A DNA stretch of 64,000 nt, taken from Nectonema munidae. Lineage: Eukaryota; Nematomorpha; Nectonematoida; Nectonematidae. The notes below the pieces were generated by a model. It had not been told where the DNA came from and did not search any database. It was given only the letters and a program-made list of their open reading frames with translations. Position 1 is the stretch's first letter; every line of letters starts with the position of its first letter. The stretch is taken from the NCBI GenBank assembly GCA_030549495.1, contig JAUIRK010000417.1:1-64000 (forward strand). Direction: 5' to 3'. Shown here in pieces: positions 36,600 to 49,680 of the stretch. Position numbers and translations under genes: made by a program.

Positions 36600-36830
36600 T
36601 TACATCGTTTAACTAAACAAGTTGGCCATCTGGATTGAAAAATTTGCTCAGTTTTTCTTTTTTTGCGATAAAAGAAAAACTTGTGCCAATTTGGAGCAGT
36701 TGTTTCTCTTCCAGTCTTGAATCCAAAAATTCAGCAGATTGCTTTGGCAAATTTAGTTTTCGGACAAGATCATTCAATTTAGGAGTAAACAAAACCACTT
36801 TATTCACCAATTGATCATAGCAGCCTTACA
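36600..36830 (-). pseudogene. Fragment of an uncharacterised transposon-borne protein
   Basis: The minus-strand frame reads LNLPKQSAEFLDSRLEEKQL followed by a Tyr/Phe-rich segment and FFNPDGQLV. I recall the 'SAE-L-SRL-EK-LL' block from a family of uncharacterised proteins scattered in arthropod and cnidarian genomes that behave like mobile-element genes. Only this block is legible here. Function unknown. Confidence 0.45.
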
Positions 36831-38178
36831 TCTTTGGGATATTGAAATCAGTGGCTCACAGTCGAGTCTACCGACCTTTTTCGCCACCTAATAATTTGGG
36901 CTTAGCTATTATCCAGAAAAAATTTTTCTCGTTAAGTTAATACATTAGAAATAAAAAATCACATGTCCTTTGCTAGGGAATGGTCCAGTTTGATACAGAA
37001 CTTTTTTCGGCGCAACATTAAAAAGAATAAGATAACATTAGATAAAAAAACAACAATAAAATAAAAATTTAAAAAACATCACATTTTTCTTTTTCATTAG
37101 GTTTGGGGTTTTAAGTTAGATTTCGAGCGAAGCGAGAAACGCATACAAGAACCAACCCTTATTCATAAGAAAATAATATTGAATTTTAATAAGTGTAGTC
37201 ACCGCACAAAGTTCACTGCTAAAAGCATTCCTAAAACGCACCCCTTGCCTTGATGAAAAATTACGCCATTTTATGAAAATTGAATTTAATATTTAAAAAA
37301 GCTATAATAGTAATATTATTTTATATTCGCTTCCGGCTCTAAATCAACTGAATCAGTGCAGTCAGCCCGGAATCGAATGGTAGATTAGAGTTTAAAAGCG
37401 TGTTTTACTTTATTAACTGTTATTCGCTCTTATAGCCATAATATATCACAATAAATACAAAAGTTTGTATTTTGAACTCTGACTTTACTCTCATTCCTAG
37501 TAATTTTATATTTTATCTGGTTTTGATTCACTCTCTCAAATAGTACACATAATAAATGTTATTTTAAGCATTAAAATTATTTGGTTTTTTTGAACAAGGA
37601 AAATGCTTTATCGGGTTTTTATATCTATATTTTTGACAATGCTGTAGTTTTCTTTTTTTTTTTTATCAAATAAAATAAAATAATTTCAATAATCAAAATC
37701 TTAAACATGTTGAAAAATCATTTAATATAGATTTTGAGTTTTTCTTTTGAATTTTTTTGTTTTCTTTTTTGTCAATCTAAATTTAAGTCAAAAATAAACT
37801 GCAAGCTTAAAATTTATTTTTGTAAAACTTAAATTAAATAAAAAATGTATACATTGATCGTAAATTTTGATAGTTTGATCAATTAAAAAAATGTCCCCGT
37901 TCCCTCCAAAATAATTTCAGCCACGTCTAGAAACATCGCTAAATAGTCAGTTTACACTTGAAAAAATGAGTAGTTAAATTTATTACAAATTAAAAATAAT
38001 AATAAAAATCAAAATATGAAGCCATGGGCTTGAAAAATCTGTAAAGACATTTTTAGTGAAGTAAATCACTTGCTTTCATTTATTAGTTATGTCATCATCC
38101 TACTTATATTATTGATAAATTTAATTTCTATTTACTTGTTTGTAGACGTTTTTGAGTGAAATATATTTATTTTTTTAG
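36831..38178. other. AT-rich sequence upstream of the NIPSNAP exon
   Basis: Presumably contains intron and possibly the first coding exon (mitochondrial targeting part) of NIPSNAP, but no convincing short exon could be placed. No other gene is supported. Confidence 0.35.
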
Positions 38179-38867
38179 ATATTTAACTTTCTACACACCA
38201 ACCAGGAACTTAATTAACAGTATTTTTGATAAAAGAGTGAACCCACAAAAAGATTCTCATTCGAATTTAGCATCGAAAGATTTCGTTTATCAACTTCAAC
38301 TCCACTACGTTAAACCGGGATCGATGAGAGAGTACAACGTTTTGATTAATGAATTGAATAAAGCAATTGTCAAAATGTATAGTCAAAACCTTATTCAACT
38401 TATTGGGAGTTGGTTCGTTAGGGTTGGAGATCAAGATAAGACTGTTCATTTGTGGCGGTATACCAAAGGCTTTCAATCAATGCAAGAAGTAATGGATTCT
38501 ATTTTATTGAATGAAGAGATTCAAAATATTAAAGGCAATTTGTCTAAATGTCTTCGTTCAAAAATATCGCAAACACTTCTAGCCTTTGAGTACTGGGGCG
38601 ATCCATCGCCTAGAGAAGGTTCTCATATATATGAATTGCGAACATATTCTCTGAAGCCTGGTACTCTTTTTGAATGGGCTGATTGCTGGTATAAAGGAAT
38701 CAAAGCACGACAAGAAGATAACGAAGGCGTTGGAGGCTTTTTTGCGGAAATGGGAACTTTGTATTCCGTTTATCACATCTGGGCTTATAAAAATCTTCAA
38801 AGAAGGCTCGAAATAAGACGAAATGCTTGGAATAATAAGATTTGGTCGGAAACAGTTGCGAATACAG
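38179..38867 (+). CDS. NIPSNAP: NIPSNAP family protein, one large internal exon
   Basis: About 229 codons align over their whole length with NIPSNAP1/2, mitochondrial-matrix proteins with two ferredoxin-like dimeric alpha/beta-barrel repeats that can act as mitophagy signals. Landmarks: VNPQKDSHSNLASK, YQLQLHYVKPGSM, GSWFVRVGDQDKTVHLWRY, FEYWGDPSPREG, IYELRTYSLKPGT, EGVGGFFAEMG and HIWAYKNLQRR. A TTTTTTAG acceptor precedes the exon at 38177-38178, and ACAG|GT at 38867-38868 gives a phase-1 donor. The apparent GTG start at 38156 is intronic. The frame then runs into a stop after the donor. The family's last ~25 residues and the N-terminal targeting exon are therefore on other exons, which I could not find within the window. 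NIPSNAP1 versus NIPSNAP2 cannot be told apart. Confidence 0.88.
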
Positions 38868-39009
38868 GTTTTTTTTAATATTTATTTTTTACTAAAAACC
38901 CTTTTTGCAAAAAGCTTTCTAATCGAAATTATTATTTTATTTGAATTTGAGCCAACACACATTATCGTTATCATACAGATATTTTTTGTATATAGATAGT
39001 ATTAATTAA

Positions 39010-39131
39010 CCCTTTGAGGACCACTGAGTCACCAGTCACCCAAGAAATGAAAATCGTCTGCTTTGAATATATAAAATTCCATTGAAAAAGAAAGCAGACG
39101 AATCCTCTTCAAAATGTTGGTCCTCAAAGGG
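39010..39131. mobile_element. piggyBac-type MITE, copy 3 (122 bp)
   Basis: TTAA flanks at 39006-39009 and 39132-39135. Perfect 14-bp terminal inverted repeats (CCCTTTGAGGACCA). GCAGACGA occurs inside once in each orientation, next to TTTGAATATATA and AAAGAA. It lies just downstream of the NIPSNAP exon, in its presumed intron. Confidence 0.85.
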
Positions 39132-39135
39132 TTAA

Positions 39136-39311
39136 AAGAATTATTTGAACCAAAATTGAAATATTCAAAGCATTGGACTTAATTGATTGATCATTCGTGT
39201 TTCGAAACTTTTCACATTTCATAATAATTTTTCTTGATAAAAGTTCATTGATTGAACCGAAAATATTTATGCTTTGAATAAATCAATTTTGGTTCAAATA
39301 ATTATTTTAAT
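39136..39311. repeat. Long imperfect hairpin (~175 bp)
   Basis: The left arm ATTATTTGAACCAAAATTGA, then ATATTCAAAGCAT, is mirrored at 39260-39305 (ATGCTTTGAATAAATCAATT then TTGGTTCAAATAATTAT). It directly abuts the TTAA of the MITE at 39010-39131. Probably a small MITE; no duplication could be assigned. Confidence 0.65.
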
Positions 39312-40985
39312 TATTATTTTCTTGTAAGCTAATGAACCAGCATGCCGCTATTTTTAGATAGTATTCGGTATTTTTTTATTTTAAAGATTAAATGAATTTT
39401 TCCTTCCTCCAATTTCAAAAATATTTTCTCCCCTAAAATAAAGTTTTTTTGATATTTTAAAACAAATATTATCAATTAGATTGCTGTAAAAAATTATAAG
39501 TTAGGATTGTTATAAGAAAAAAATAACTAAATATTTTATGAAATTTGTTAAAAATCGAGAAGCGATATTTTGGATTTAGGAGGATTTAATGCTTGATATT
39601 TTTAATTGATTTAATGATCGATATTTTAAAAATGTAATAAAAATGTTATCTATATAAGTGTTTTCAGTTTACAAAAATAAAAAAAATATTTTTTGCAACA
39701 TAAAGAATATATTAGACAAAAATATTTGAAAGAGATAATTTATGAGAAATACCTCTCAAATATTTATGTTATTCGCGGTATACTAAGTCGTTGACAATAT
39801 GGTAAAGGCGTGCAGAACAATTTTATTTTTTTCCCTTTGAATTGGCCCTTCTCCAACCTTTTTAAGCTATATATTAAATTACAATTTCTATTTTGTTTTT
39901 TTTAATATTAATGAATTTGTGGATTAGTAGTATGGTTTGCCCTGATTAATCTGTTGAATTGGCGATGCCCAGATTTACAAGCGCTTCTAGTTTTAGAACT
40001 GACCTTTTTTGGTGAATCAGAGCATTCCAATATCAAAAGGAGAAGATCGACGTACATTGCGCCGAACCAGGCGTTCTATCCAAGTATTCTAACACTTGAC
40101 CATCTAGAAAATTGTTGTAATTACAAAGTTGTTAAAAAAATAAACAACATTTGAAGAAGGAATAAATGCAAGAGATTTGATCTTGCGCATTTTTTAAGAA
40201 AATTCAAAATTTTCCTCATACATTTGTCCCATTTCACGAGTTTGAATAGAACCAAATGCGATTTGGACAAGATGGGAAAAACAGCTTTTCAGAAAAATGA
40301 GTAAAAACGACTTTAAATCATTCATTGCTTCGTTTTCAAAATCAGTCATAATTGCTTTATGTGATAAAGTTTAACATAATATTTTTAACTCTGATAAAAA
40401 CTTTTTAAAAATATCTTCAGTTAATAATCCTTATTTTTATTTATAAGTCAATGAATTGTGTACAACTGGCTAAATAAAGGTGAAACAGCTTTGAAGGTTC
40501 CATCTGAATACCAAAATTCAGCAGTAGATTATAACTGAAGATTTCTTCTGGGCGAAAACATTGATTTTAACCCTCATCACTTTCATATAAAATGTAAAGA
40601 TTAATTAGAATAAGTGGATTTGTATTAAGATGGTATTCGTAACTGAATTTAGTTTTCTAGATTAGAAGAAGCCTAAACTTTAGAAGTTTTGCCGTTTCTA
40701 AACCTATAAAACGCATAAAACATGGTAAATTCACTTAAAAATTACAAATAAATATATTTTTATCATCATAAAGTTATCAAACTTTCCATAATTCATTGGC
40801 TGCAACTCCAGATGTTATGTTTGCAGTAATATACTCATTTTTTGTATAACAGGTGAGATCTAATCATTCTTGAGAAATGATTGATAGGCATGCTCTTAGC
40901 TATAACGTTTTATTCATTGAAAGGTTTTATTCATCCATCATTTTTTGTTTATAGTTTTTCTTTTCAACTTCATTTTAAGTTTCAT
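39312..40985. other. AT-rich spacer
   Basis: No gene could be supported, and the missing last NIPSNAP exon was not found here. TTAACCCTCATCACTTTC at about 40567 resembles a piggyBac end and could be the left end of the element whose gene begins at 40993. Confidence 0.3.
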
Positions 40986-40992
40986 CTTTTGT

Positions 40993-41029
40993 ATGGAAGT
41001 AAGTGAACATACGACACTTGAAGATGTTT
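40993..41029 (+). pseudogene. N-terminal stub of piggyBac relic A, split off by LINE 2
   Basis: An ATG opens MEVSEHTTLEDVF, the acidic start usual for piggyBac transposases, and stops where the LINE tail begins. The rest of the same gene type resumes at about 43885 with NAQVDVVILPLNTGN. The joining is inferred from order, strand and family style only. Confidence 0.45.
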
Positions 41030-43880
41030 TTTTAAGATAAGATAAGATAAGACTTTATTCATGTTTGAAAAAAATGAAGTGAACTAAACTTTCGTTTATG
41101 TGTTCACATGGGAAAAAAATCCCTCATCCGTTCAGCGGAGAAGTATAAATGAGTTGAAATAAGAAGCATGAAAGGATGATAGACTCAAAAAAACCCATAA
41201 TAAACAAAATGAAAAATAAAATAAAAACAGAATAATTTCAAGTTAGATACACACAGTCATAAAACATCATTTGATAGTTTAATTCCATTCTTCAAGCAAA
41301 GGAAGCATATCTGGATGTAGAAGAGTTGATGAGTGGATATATGAAGAAAAAAAAAGCGGCGAGATTCTAAAAAAAATACAAAGAAGAGGAAACAAAAGAA
41401 AATCCAAAAATATTTTTAAAAAAAATGTTTCAAATGAAATCAGCATAAGGAAAAGAACTAACGAAACATATGTAGTTTATATTTTTTTGAAGCTTTTAAT
41501 ATTTCTTAAATACCTAATATGTAAAGGAATGGAGTTCCATACGGCAATAGATTTTTTAAAAAAATGTTTGTTAAAAGAAGTATATTTATAACGTCTATTA
41601 CGTAAATTATTCTTTGAGCGTAAATTATATTGATAAAAATGATTATTTTTTATATAATAAATATTGAAAATATTTTTACTATTAATTACTTTATAAACAA
41701 AAATACCTAATTGAAACTTACTAATTTCTCCTAGAGTAAGTATGTTATGATTAAACACAACACTATTATGGTTTTTATAATCAATAAATTTAAAGGCACG
41801 TCTTTGTTTATTTTGTAAAATGTTAAATTTTGAAATACTACATAAACACCAAATAAAGTTACAATATAAAATTTTAGAATGAAATAGAGAATAATACAAA
41901 ATAATCCTAGTTTGAAGGTTCAAAAAATAACGAATTTTAAACATAAGACCTAAAGCGATAGATACATTCTTAATTACATTGTCATACTGTAAGTTGAAAT
42001 TCAATTTGGAATCAAGAAATACACCTAAATATTTATAACATGAAGATTGAGTTAATAAGTTACCACAGATCTGTAGTGGAAGAAACACTGATTTTTTTTC
42101 CTCGTAAAAACTATATGTTCACTTTTATGAAAATTAATGCTAAACTATTATTATATGACCAATTAGCGAAAGAATTCAAAAATATATTTAAAATATCGAT
42201 ATCATTGAATAGATTTTTGCTTTTGTGTAGAATTACACAATCATCTGCATATAAACATAAGTTAAAATTATTATTTTGTAGTTTAAAAATGTCATTGATA
42301 TATAAAATAAACAAAAGAGGACCCAAAATAGACCCTTGAGGAACCCCTATGAATGTATCTAAAATTCTAGAACTACTTCCATTAATTGTACAAAATTGCT
42401 TTCTATTAGACAAATAACTACTCAAGATATTTAAAAACTTACCCCTGAATCCATAGCAGCTTAATTTATATAACAAAATTTTACGATCTATTCTATCGAA
42501 AGCTTTAGAAAAGTCAATGAAAATACCACAGACATCTAAATTACTATCAAAAGATTCCAAAATATAGTTTACTACAAAAGAGACGCCATATCAGTTGAAA
42601 CACCTGACCGAAACCCAAACTGACGTTCATTCAAAATTTCATGTAAGTTAATAAAATTTATCATTCTATTAAACACAATTTTTTCGAAAATTTTACTAAA
42701 AAAGGTAAAATGCTAATGGGCCTATAGTTTTCAATACTTTCAGGGTTACCAGATTTAAATATAGGAATAACCTTAGAAATTTTAAAATAATCAGGGATAT
42801 ATTCATCCTTTATAATTTTGTTGAATAATTGGTAAAGGTTATTCAAAACAAATAATACAATATTTTTACCCAATTTGTTAGAAAGACCATCCCATCCTGA
42901 TGAAGTAGATGCGTTAAATGTATTTGCAGTAATCAAAATATCATTAATGGAAATTTCATCAAAATAAAAAGTATTATCAAGTACTGGGATTGAGTCAAAG
43001 TAGGCTTCATTTGTGATTAATTGAGTATTTGTAAAATAGTCATTAATTTCATCCGAATCAAAATGACAGTGATTGATTGCTTTCTTATCTAAAACTTCAT
43101 TAATAAGTTTCCAGGTACTCTTCATATCAAATTTTGAGCTAGTGAACTTATTATAGTAAAACTTTTCTCTACTTTCTTTTACTAGCTTATTATACCTATT
43201 TCGTATTTGTTTAAACTCATTCCATTTAGAAAGGTTTCGATATTTCAAGAAAGATTTATAAACTTTGTTTTTATACTTTCTAAGTAATCTTAATTCTGGT
43301 GTGAACCATTCATTTTTAACTTTGGGCTTCATTTTCATAAAAGGAAAACATTTTTTATAGATATAAGATATTTTATCAAGCAATACTTTACAGTACTCAT
43401 TAGCATTCAAATTAATATCTATATACCAATCTTCATTCAACATACAATTATAAAACATAAAATAATTTTTTGAAGACATGTTTCTGCATATAATATCGCT
43501 ATCAGACTTTAAATTGTCAGTCAAATAAAAATTTTTGTAGAAAATAAAGTTGGGTAAATGATCCGAAATATCAATTAAAATGTTGCCAGAAAATGAATCC
43601 ACAAAACTGAAATTAGTAAAAATATTATCGATAAGTGTAGAACTGGTTTTTTGTATTCGAGTATGACCGGAAATATTTAGGTGGAAACCAAACTCATGCA
43701 TAAGATTTAAGAAAATACTGGAATGATGATTAATAATTTTAATATCCATATTTATATTGAAATCTCCAACAATAAAAACCTTTTTATTGAAAAAATTAGT
43801 TTGATTCATTAATAGAGTAAACTCATCTATAAAAAAATCTATGTTGAAACTTGGAGGTCTATATATTATCAAAATAGATC
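41030..43880 (-). mobile_element. LINE 2: 5'-truncated non-LTR retrotransposon (Jockey/CR1-like)
   Basis: Minus-strand frames 43872-42661 (endonuclease second half: IYRPPSFN, GDFNINM, SSTLIDNI, ISDHLPNF; then a long linker and ENYRPISILPFLVK), 42560-42111 (IFIDFSKAFDRIDRK, GVPQGSILGPLLF, catalytic LYADDCVI) and 41500-42088 (C-terminal domain, IAVWNSIPLHIRYL). Two frame breaks. The 3' end at about 41035 carries three copies of a TTATC-type pentamer after AATAAAG, a microsatellite tail like those of CR1/L2-type elements. The first half of the endonuclease is absent. It is better preserved than LINE 1, so younger, and appears to have landed in piggyBac relic A. Confidence 0.92.
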
Positions 43881-43884
43881 AAAG

Positions 43885-45303
43885 TTTTAAGTTGTGAAAG
43901 TAACGCCCAAGTTGACGTAGTTATTCTTCCTCTTAATACCGGAAATTCCCAAAAAAATGATAACGAATCGGAATAGGAGCTTTAGCTTCAGATAATCTTG
44001 AACACGATGCAGTATGAAAATTTGAAGTTCAAATAAAAAATGCGGTCTGCACCAAATTTCAAATAAAAGAAGAAGAACAAAGTCTGTAGAATAAGCTCCT
44101 GTTTGGAAAAAATCTAACAAGTTAGCTCCTTTTCGCATCATTGATTTTCCATCTCTTGAAATAACAAGTACAGATTTAGTGAATCTTTAACCATTTGAAG
44201 TTTTCAAAACGTTTTTCAGTGAAAAAATTAAGGATTTTATTATTGAAGAATCAAACCGTTATGCTGGACATAAAATTTTTTATCTTGCTTTGAAAAAAAA
44301 TCATTTGGAAATGGTTATTGGAATACTTATTTTAACCGGATACAACAGTCGTCCACGTCAAGATTTATATTGAAGCAAAGATGATGTCTCTTATTTTGTA
44401 AGCAAATGTCAAGAAAACGTTTCAAAGAAATTAAATCTTTGCATTTTTGTAATAACGATACTTTGCAAGAAGGCAACAAAATGGCAAAAATTCTACCGCT
44501 TCAGGATTTAGTAAACCAATCCATACAACAATTTGGCATATTCAGTCGCGACTTGTCTATTGACGAGCAAATGGTTCCATATTTTGGATAGCAATTCATT
44601 CGAAATAAGCCAATAAGATTTGGATACAAAAATTGGGTATTAGTGGCTTCTAAAGTTTACCCATTTAAATTCAAAATATTTTGTGCACGAGGTTCGAATA
44701 ATATGAATACTTGGTCTTTGGGTAGTCTTGTTGTGCTAGACTTACTCCAAGTTGTGAAGAACACGCAGCAACATCACATTTTTTTGCTAACTTCTTTACA
44801 TCATACGATCTTCTTAAAATTCTTCGTGATAAAAATTTCAATGCCACAGGAACTATTAGAACAAACAGAATGAAAAATTGTTCATTTTAAAAAAAAATTC
44901 GAAAGAAGATAAAGGATCTTATGATTACAAGTCTGATGGAAAGATTTTAATAGTTCAATGGAAAGACAATAGAGTTGTCCATATCGCTTCGAATTCAACG
45001 AGAGCAAGCGTTCATCCTCTAAAACCAAGCAAGGAGATATAGCAAATCTGCCTAAAAATATATCAAGATTGATTTGTTAGACTGTATGTGCCATGTATAT
45101 CAACCAAATATTTCTGGCAAAAATGGTACTGGGCACTTTTTATAAATTGTCTTGGTATTCTAAACATCGCCTCTTGGAAGTTGTATCTAGAGCTGAAATC
45201 AGAAAGTTGTATTTTTTAACATTTACTAGAGAAATTGTGAAAGGCTTTCTTACTATAAGTAATTTAGGAAAACCTCGACCAAGTGGAATGACTTTTATGT
45301 GAA
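43885..45303 (+). mobile_element. piggyBac relic A, main part
   Basis: Order of readable segments: acidic VDVVILPLNTGN..NDNESE; FIIEESNRYA near 44250; GILILTGYNSRPRQDLY; MSRKRFKEIKSLHF (44406); LSIDEQMVPYFG with the first catalytic Asp; FIRNKPIRFGYKNWV; an AGT-type 'VVLDLLQVV' segment; TSYDLLKILRDKNFNATGTIR; then QWKDNRVVHIASN near 44960. This is the DDE transposase order of the piggyBac superfamily. Several stops and frame shifts make it a pseudogene. The frame fades before a Cys-rich tail at about 45300. Confidence 0.85.
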
Positions 45304-45375
45304 AATTTCATTCGAGGGGTCCATAGATTTCATCAGCTTTTTAAAGGGGTCCATGACCGAATAAACGTTAAGTAC
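45302..45375. repeat. Right end of a hAT-type element (fragment)
   Basis: Contains GGGGTCCATAG and GGGGTCCATGACC and finishes ACGTTAAGTACGCCTG. Reversed, this is CAGGCGTACTTAACGT, similar to the right end of the element at 26446-27198. No left partner was found. Confidence 0.5.
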
Positions 45376-45389
45376 GCCTGTTCTAAAGG

Positions 45390-47980
45390 AACATTTAGAT
45401 AAAACATCTTGTAACATTCAAAATTAAAAAAAATTTCATTTAAATACATATTTTTACCAAAGTTCACTTTTTTTCAAAAAGTTTGTACTTTACAAATACG
45501 AATTCAAAAAGAAATTTTTTTATTATCTAAAAGCTATTTTTCTTATAAAAACGTAAGTTATTTCAAATTCTTATATTGCCTACAAGATTGAGCTGTAGGA
45601 AAATTTTTTTTGAATTTTTTATACTTTCATATATCGTTTTTAATTAGAGCAGTTTTGTCTGCTTGCTTGCGTTATTTTTATCTTTTTATAACGGCATCAT
45701 TTTCTGTTTGAATTATTGCTGGAAGTTTTCTTTTATAATAATGATTACCATTCTTAAACACTTATTTACTGTTTTCTCTTCTTTATAAAATATATGCCCA
45801 TTATCAACTAGTTTTCCTTATTTCTTTCTTCCACTCTTTAAATATTTGGGAACCATTTTCTGATTAAAAAAATCTTCAGTATATCAAATGTTATATGAGA
45901 AATGAACTATACTAGAAACACTAATTAATTAATCAATCAGGTGACAGGATTAACGGAGATTAGCGTTCGCAAAAAATTGGGTGTACGTTTGCACTCTTTG
46001 TGGTGTTGAGGGAGCTAATGTGCAATGACACTTTTTGCACTTCTACGTATCTTCTGCTCTATCAGATATGGCTTATATATTTTTCAATTTTTTCAATCTA
46101 ATGCTAGGAATAATGTAGACTTATATTCTGAGAGTGGAAACATTATATTACGTATTTCATAGTATGATATGCTCATCAATCAAAAGTTAATTGCATGATA
46201 TGAAGAAAGATTATTATAAGAGATATATTTATAGCAAATGTATTTGCCATTTAATATTGCTATTTTTGTAAATTTATTTTATTCTTTGGAGAAAAATTAA
46301 AAGATACGAATTAGAAAAAATATAATTAAAACAATTTATCGTACACAAAAAATAGCATTTGCGAAAATTGGCACTGAAACACTGCACACTTGGCCTCTTA
46401 AAATTAAATTTTGTATTATTTGCGTATATATGCAATTAGCATGGTATTTTATATAAAACCATTTTTCTTAATTTTTTCCATATACTTTTTATTAAAATAT
46501 ATAAAAAAAATACATTTATAAAAACTTTTTTTCAATAAATTTATAATTTTACTTTAAATACAATGCTTTATTTTTAGTTAAAGTTAGTTAATTCTTAGTA
46601 AAAATTATTACCTTATAAGTTTAAAAAAAATTATTTTAATATTTTTAAAAAAGGCAGAAATTTTTTTCTGCTCAGTGAATTTTCTCTCTCTAAATTTTTG
46701 TAATTTTACTTTTTATAAATTTTCATTTTTAGTTCCTCTTTTACATGGCATTGATTCCAATTTAATGACGCCTTATCCGTTTTCTCCTTTGCAATAGTAT
46801 GCCGAAATGGATCGATATCAATAATCATTTCTTTATTGATTTATCATAATTCTCAAATTATATTTCTTAGCACATGTTTAAAATACCTTATTGGGTGTGT
46901 CATTAAAATGTATCTTTATTTTTTTTAAATGATCTATTTTTGTAGTTACTTTTTATATTCATTTTGTTATAATTTGTGATAAATATTTTCTTCACTATTT
47001 TTTCATTTCGATAGGAAAAGATTGATTCCTACTTCCATGCAAAGATTTTGTTGATCATTTACTTGTTCAACTATTTATTATTGCAACTATATTTTTGGCA
47101 AGTAAAAAGAATTTTATCATGTTCTTGAGAATAGTTGCATAGTTAGTCTTTTCTGAGTTGAACCCATATAAACCAATATATTTGCATGTACCAATTTTTT
47201 AATATAGATGTCAATCTACTTAAACCTCTTCTAAAGAAAGCAAAACAATTTATAAAAACTTAACTCTTTTTCGGACCGTTCAAGTTCTTAAATATTTTGT
47301 AAATTTCAGTATTATTTATTTTCCATTGTTTCTTACGGAATTTTTTTTGAACAGTGTATCTATGAAGCATTACTAAGTAGAAATATCTGGATAAAAATAT
47401 AACTTTAAAGATTTGTGAAATGAGCTACAAAATAGACTGACTGTCTTTGATTAGAGTTCACAAATCAAAAGAGGTATTATTGCACTTTGTTTTCGCGCAT
47501 TTTCTTACCGTTCATTTAAAAGAAAATAGTATGAAAACGATAAGAAAACGCATATAAAGTATGATCTATAATGTTTCATCTCAAATCACGAATTATTGTA
47601 CACTTTTAAAGTTTTGATTAATTTCTTTACATATTCTTTTTACCATAAATCGAAGTCAAACCAAATTTCAATTTTAAAAAATATTGTCCCCGCTTTTTAT
47701 ATAGGTACCTAAAATTTGAAAATATCTCTCATAAAAGTTATAAAATTTATTTAAATCTAAATAGAAAGTTCTCGTATTCCCAAACGAAATTCATTATTGG
47801 TTAGAATACTTTTTAAAAAGGGACAATATAAAACTTGCAAATTTCCATGGATAATTTTTGTGAGTTGAGGGCAAAATTGTTGTAGAATGATTTAAAATGA
47901 TATCTTCAATTGGTAGAGGCTATGAATTAAAAAACTAATTTAATGCTGATGAGATGATTGGGTTATTTTTCAAAGTTTGT
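45390..47980. other. AT-rich sequence, nothing recognised
   Basis: About 2.6 kb without a frame, repeat or RNA that I can support. Confidence 0.45.
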
Positions 47981-47984
47981 CTTC

Positions 47985-49680
47985 TAGATCCATGTGTCTT
48001 AAAAGTTAAACTTCTAAAAATCGCAAAAAGTCTAAATCTCGCTTAACTATTCTGTTGTATGCAATTACATTAGTTATCGGTTCAAGTGAGATTTTTCACA
48101 AATAAATTTGTCATGAATCCTTTGTAAATAACAAACATGGATAACCTTAAAAATGTTTCTGAATGATCGTCTATTTTAAAGAGGCAAATGATAGGGTAAA
48201 ACCGTTATATCTTTTTGATTGTGGACACCTACACTCCATATACATTGAAAATCTCTCAGAGATTAAAGTTACCTTTTTATAATCTAATACAACTTCTATC
48301 ACCGGACCATTAGATATAGGTAAAATCATTTTATCAAATCAAATTTTTGAAACATGTATTAATGAAAAGAGATGAAATTAAAGAAGCAAGCGATATTTTT
48401 AAAGCGATTATTTGGATAAAAAGTTCATGCTACTCTGTGAAACCAAACCCATATTTAATTTTTTTAACAAACCTCGTTTTGGTAATAAAAAATCCATTCA
48501 GTCTGAGAATATAATTGAAGTTCCTATAGAATGCTTTGTTTTATTACCTGTGGATTGGAAAGCTTTTATTACGTTTAACGAATGTGTTATGATGACTTCC
48601 ACAGATGATAAAGATTTCAGTTAAGTAGAAAGTAGACAGACACAGTAGTAGTATTATCATTCCATTTTGCTATAAAAGTTCTGCTTGTATGATCAAATCT
48701 ATGATCAAGAAAACCTCTTGTTTTTTCTTAATTTCTTTAGAAGAAACAGTTTTATAATTTGTGCATGCATCTTTATTTTTAACAGACGCCAAATGTTTTA
48801 TAACTTTTACTCCAAGAGGATCAAAATCATTTTCTTTTTTCTTACCAAGGGACGGATAAAAATTGCATAAGTATCCTCCTGAACTTCAAAGACACCAAAA
48901 TTTTTAGCCAAATTTTATTGGTTTGCCTTTCATATACATTTTTGCCGAATGCTTTCCGTAATATCTGATCATCATTTCATCGATCGATAAATGTGAATAA
49001 AAAATATCAAATTAAAAAAAATTCTTATTCAAAAAGTCTAAATATGTCCGAAGCTTGCATATCTTATCATTTTTATCTATTTTTGAGTTATCGCTTAGAT
49101 GAAGGTATTGAAGCATTATAAACTAAAGGTAAACCGAAAATCTGGACTTTGTTCCCAAAACATGTTTTGCTGTGGTAATCTATGATACCCACAAAATAAA
49201 TGTATTCCTAGAAATATATTTAGTTCGTTCATTTCAATTGAAAAATTCGCTTCATTTTTCTGTGCTGCATAAATCATTGTACTACTAGATTCATTTTAAC
49301 TTATCTGTGAATATTTCTTTGAAAAATTCAAATGTGCTTTTTTTCTACAAGCTTTCAAGTTTTGTATGATCTTTTTTTTGAAGCTATCAACAAATCTTTA
49401 TACAATGTTCGCACTTTTCCCAAACACGAGTCTCTATATATTCTTTTATTTTTTTACTGTTAGATGACAATTTTTCTCTTTTATTTGCACATTTTCTAAT
49501 CCTATTGCTTTTAACGTGTCTGCCATATCTTTCAAAATGATTTCAATCAAAGTCTTCATCAGATTCATCAACGTTTGGAGCGATAATTACAACACATGCA
49601 TCTTCGATGGTTTCTTCATTATTCAAATGCTCGAGCTCTTTTTCAACTTATTTCGGTAAAATATAGTGCTTGCGAAACAT
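47985..49680 (-). mobile_element. piggyBac relic B
   Basis: Minus strand, starting MFRKHYILPK at 49680, then acidic NVDESDEDFD; FLGIHLFCGYHRLPQQNMFW; LQYLHLSDNSKIDKNDKICK; LSIDEMMIRYYGKHSAKMYM then KGKPIKFG (about 49000-48910); TFIAKWNDNTTTVSV near 48670; and a C-terminal IAYNRIVKRDLDFL near 48045. This is the piggyBac domain order with many stops and frame changes. The sequence differs clearly from relics A, C and D, so it belongs to another family. Confidence 0.8.

Noticed and set aside
38156-38178. GTG at 38156 as the start of NIPSNAP
   Set aside because: A TTTTTTAG splice acceptor lies between it and the conserved sequence, and GTG starts are rare in animals; the real start is on an upstream exon.
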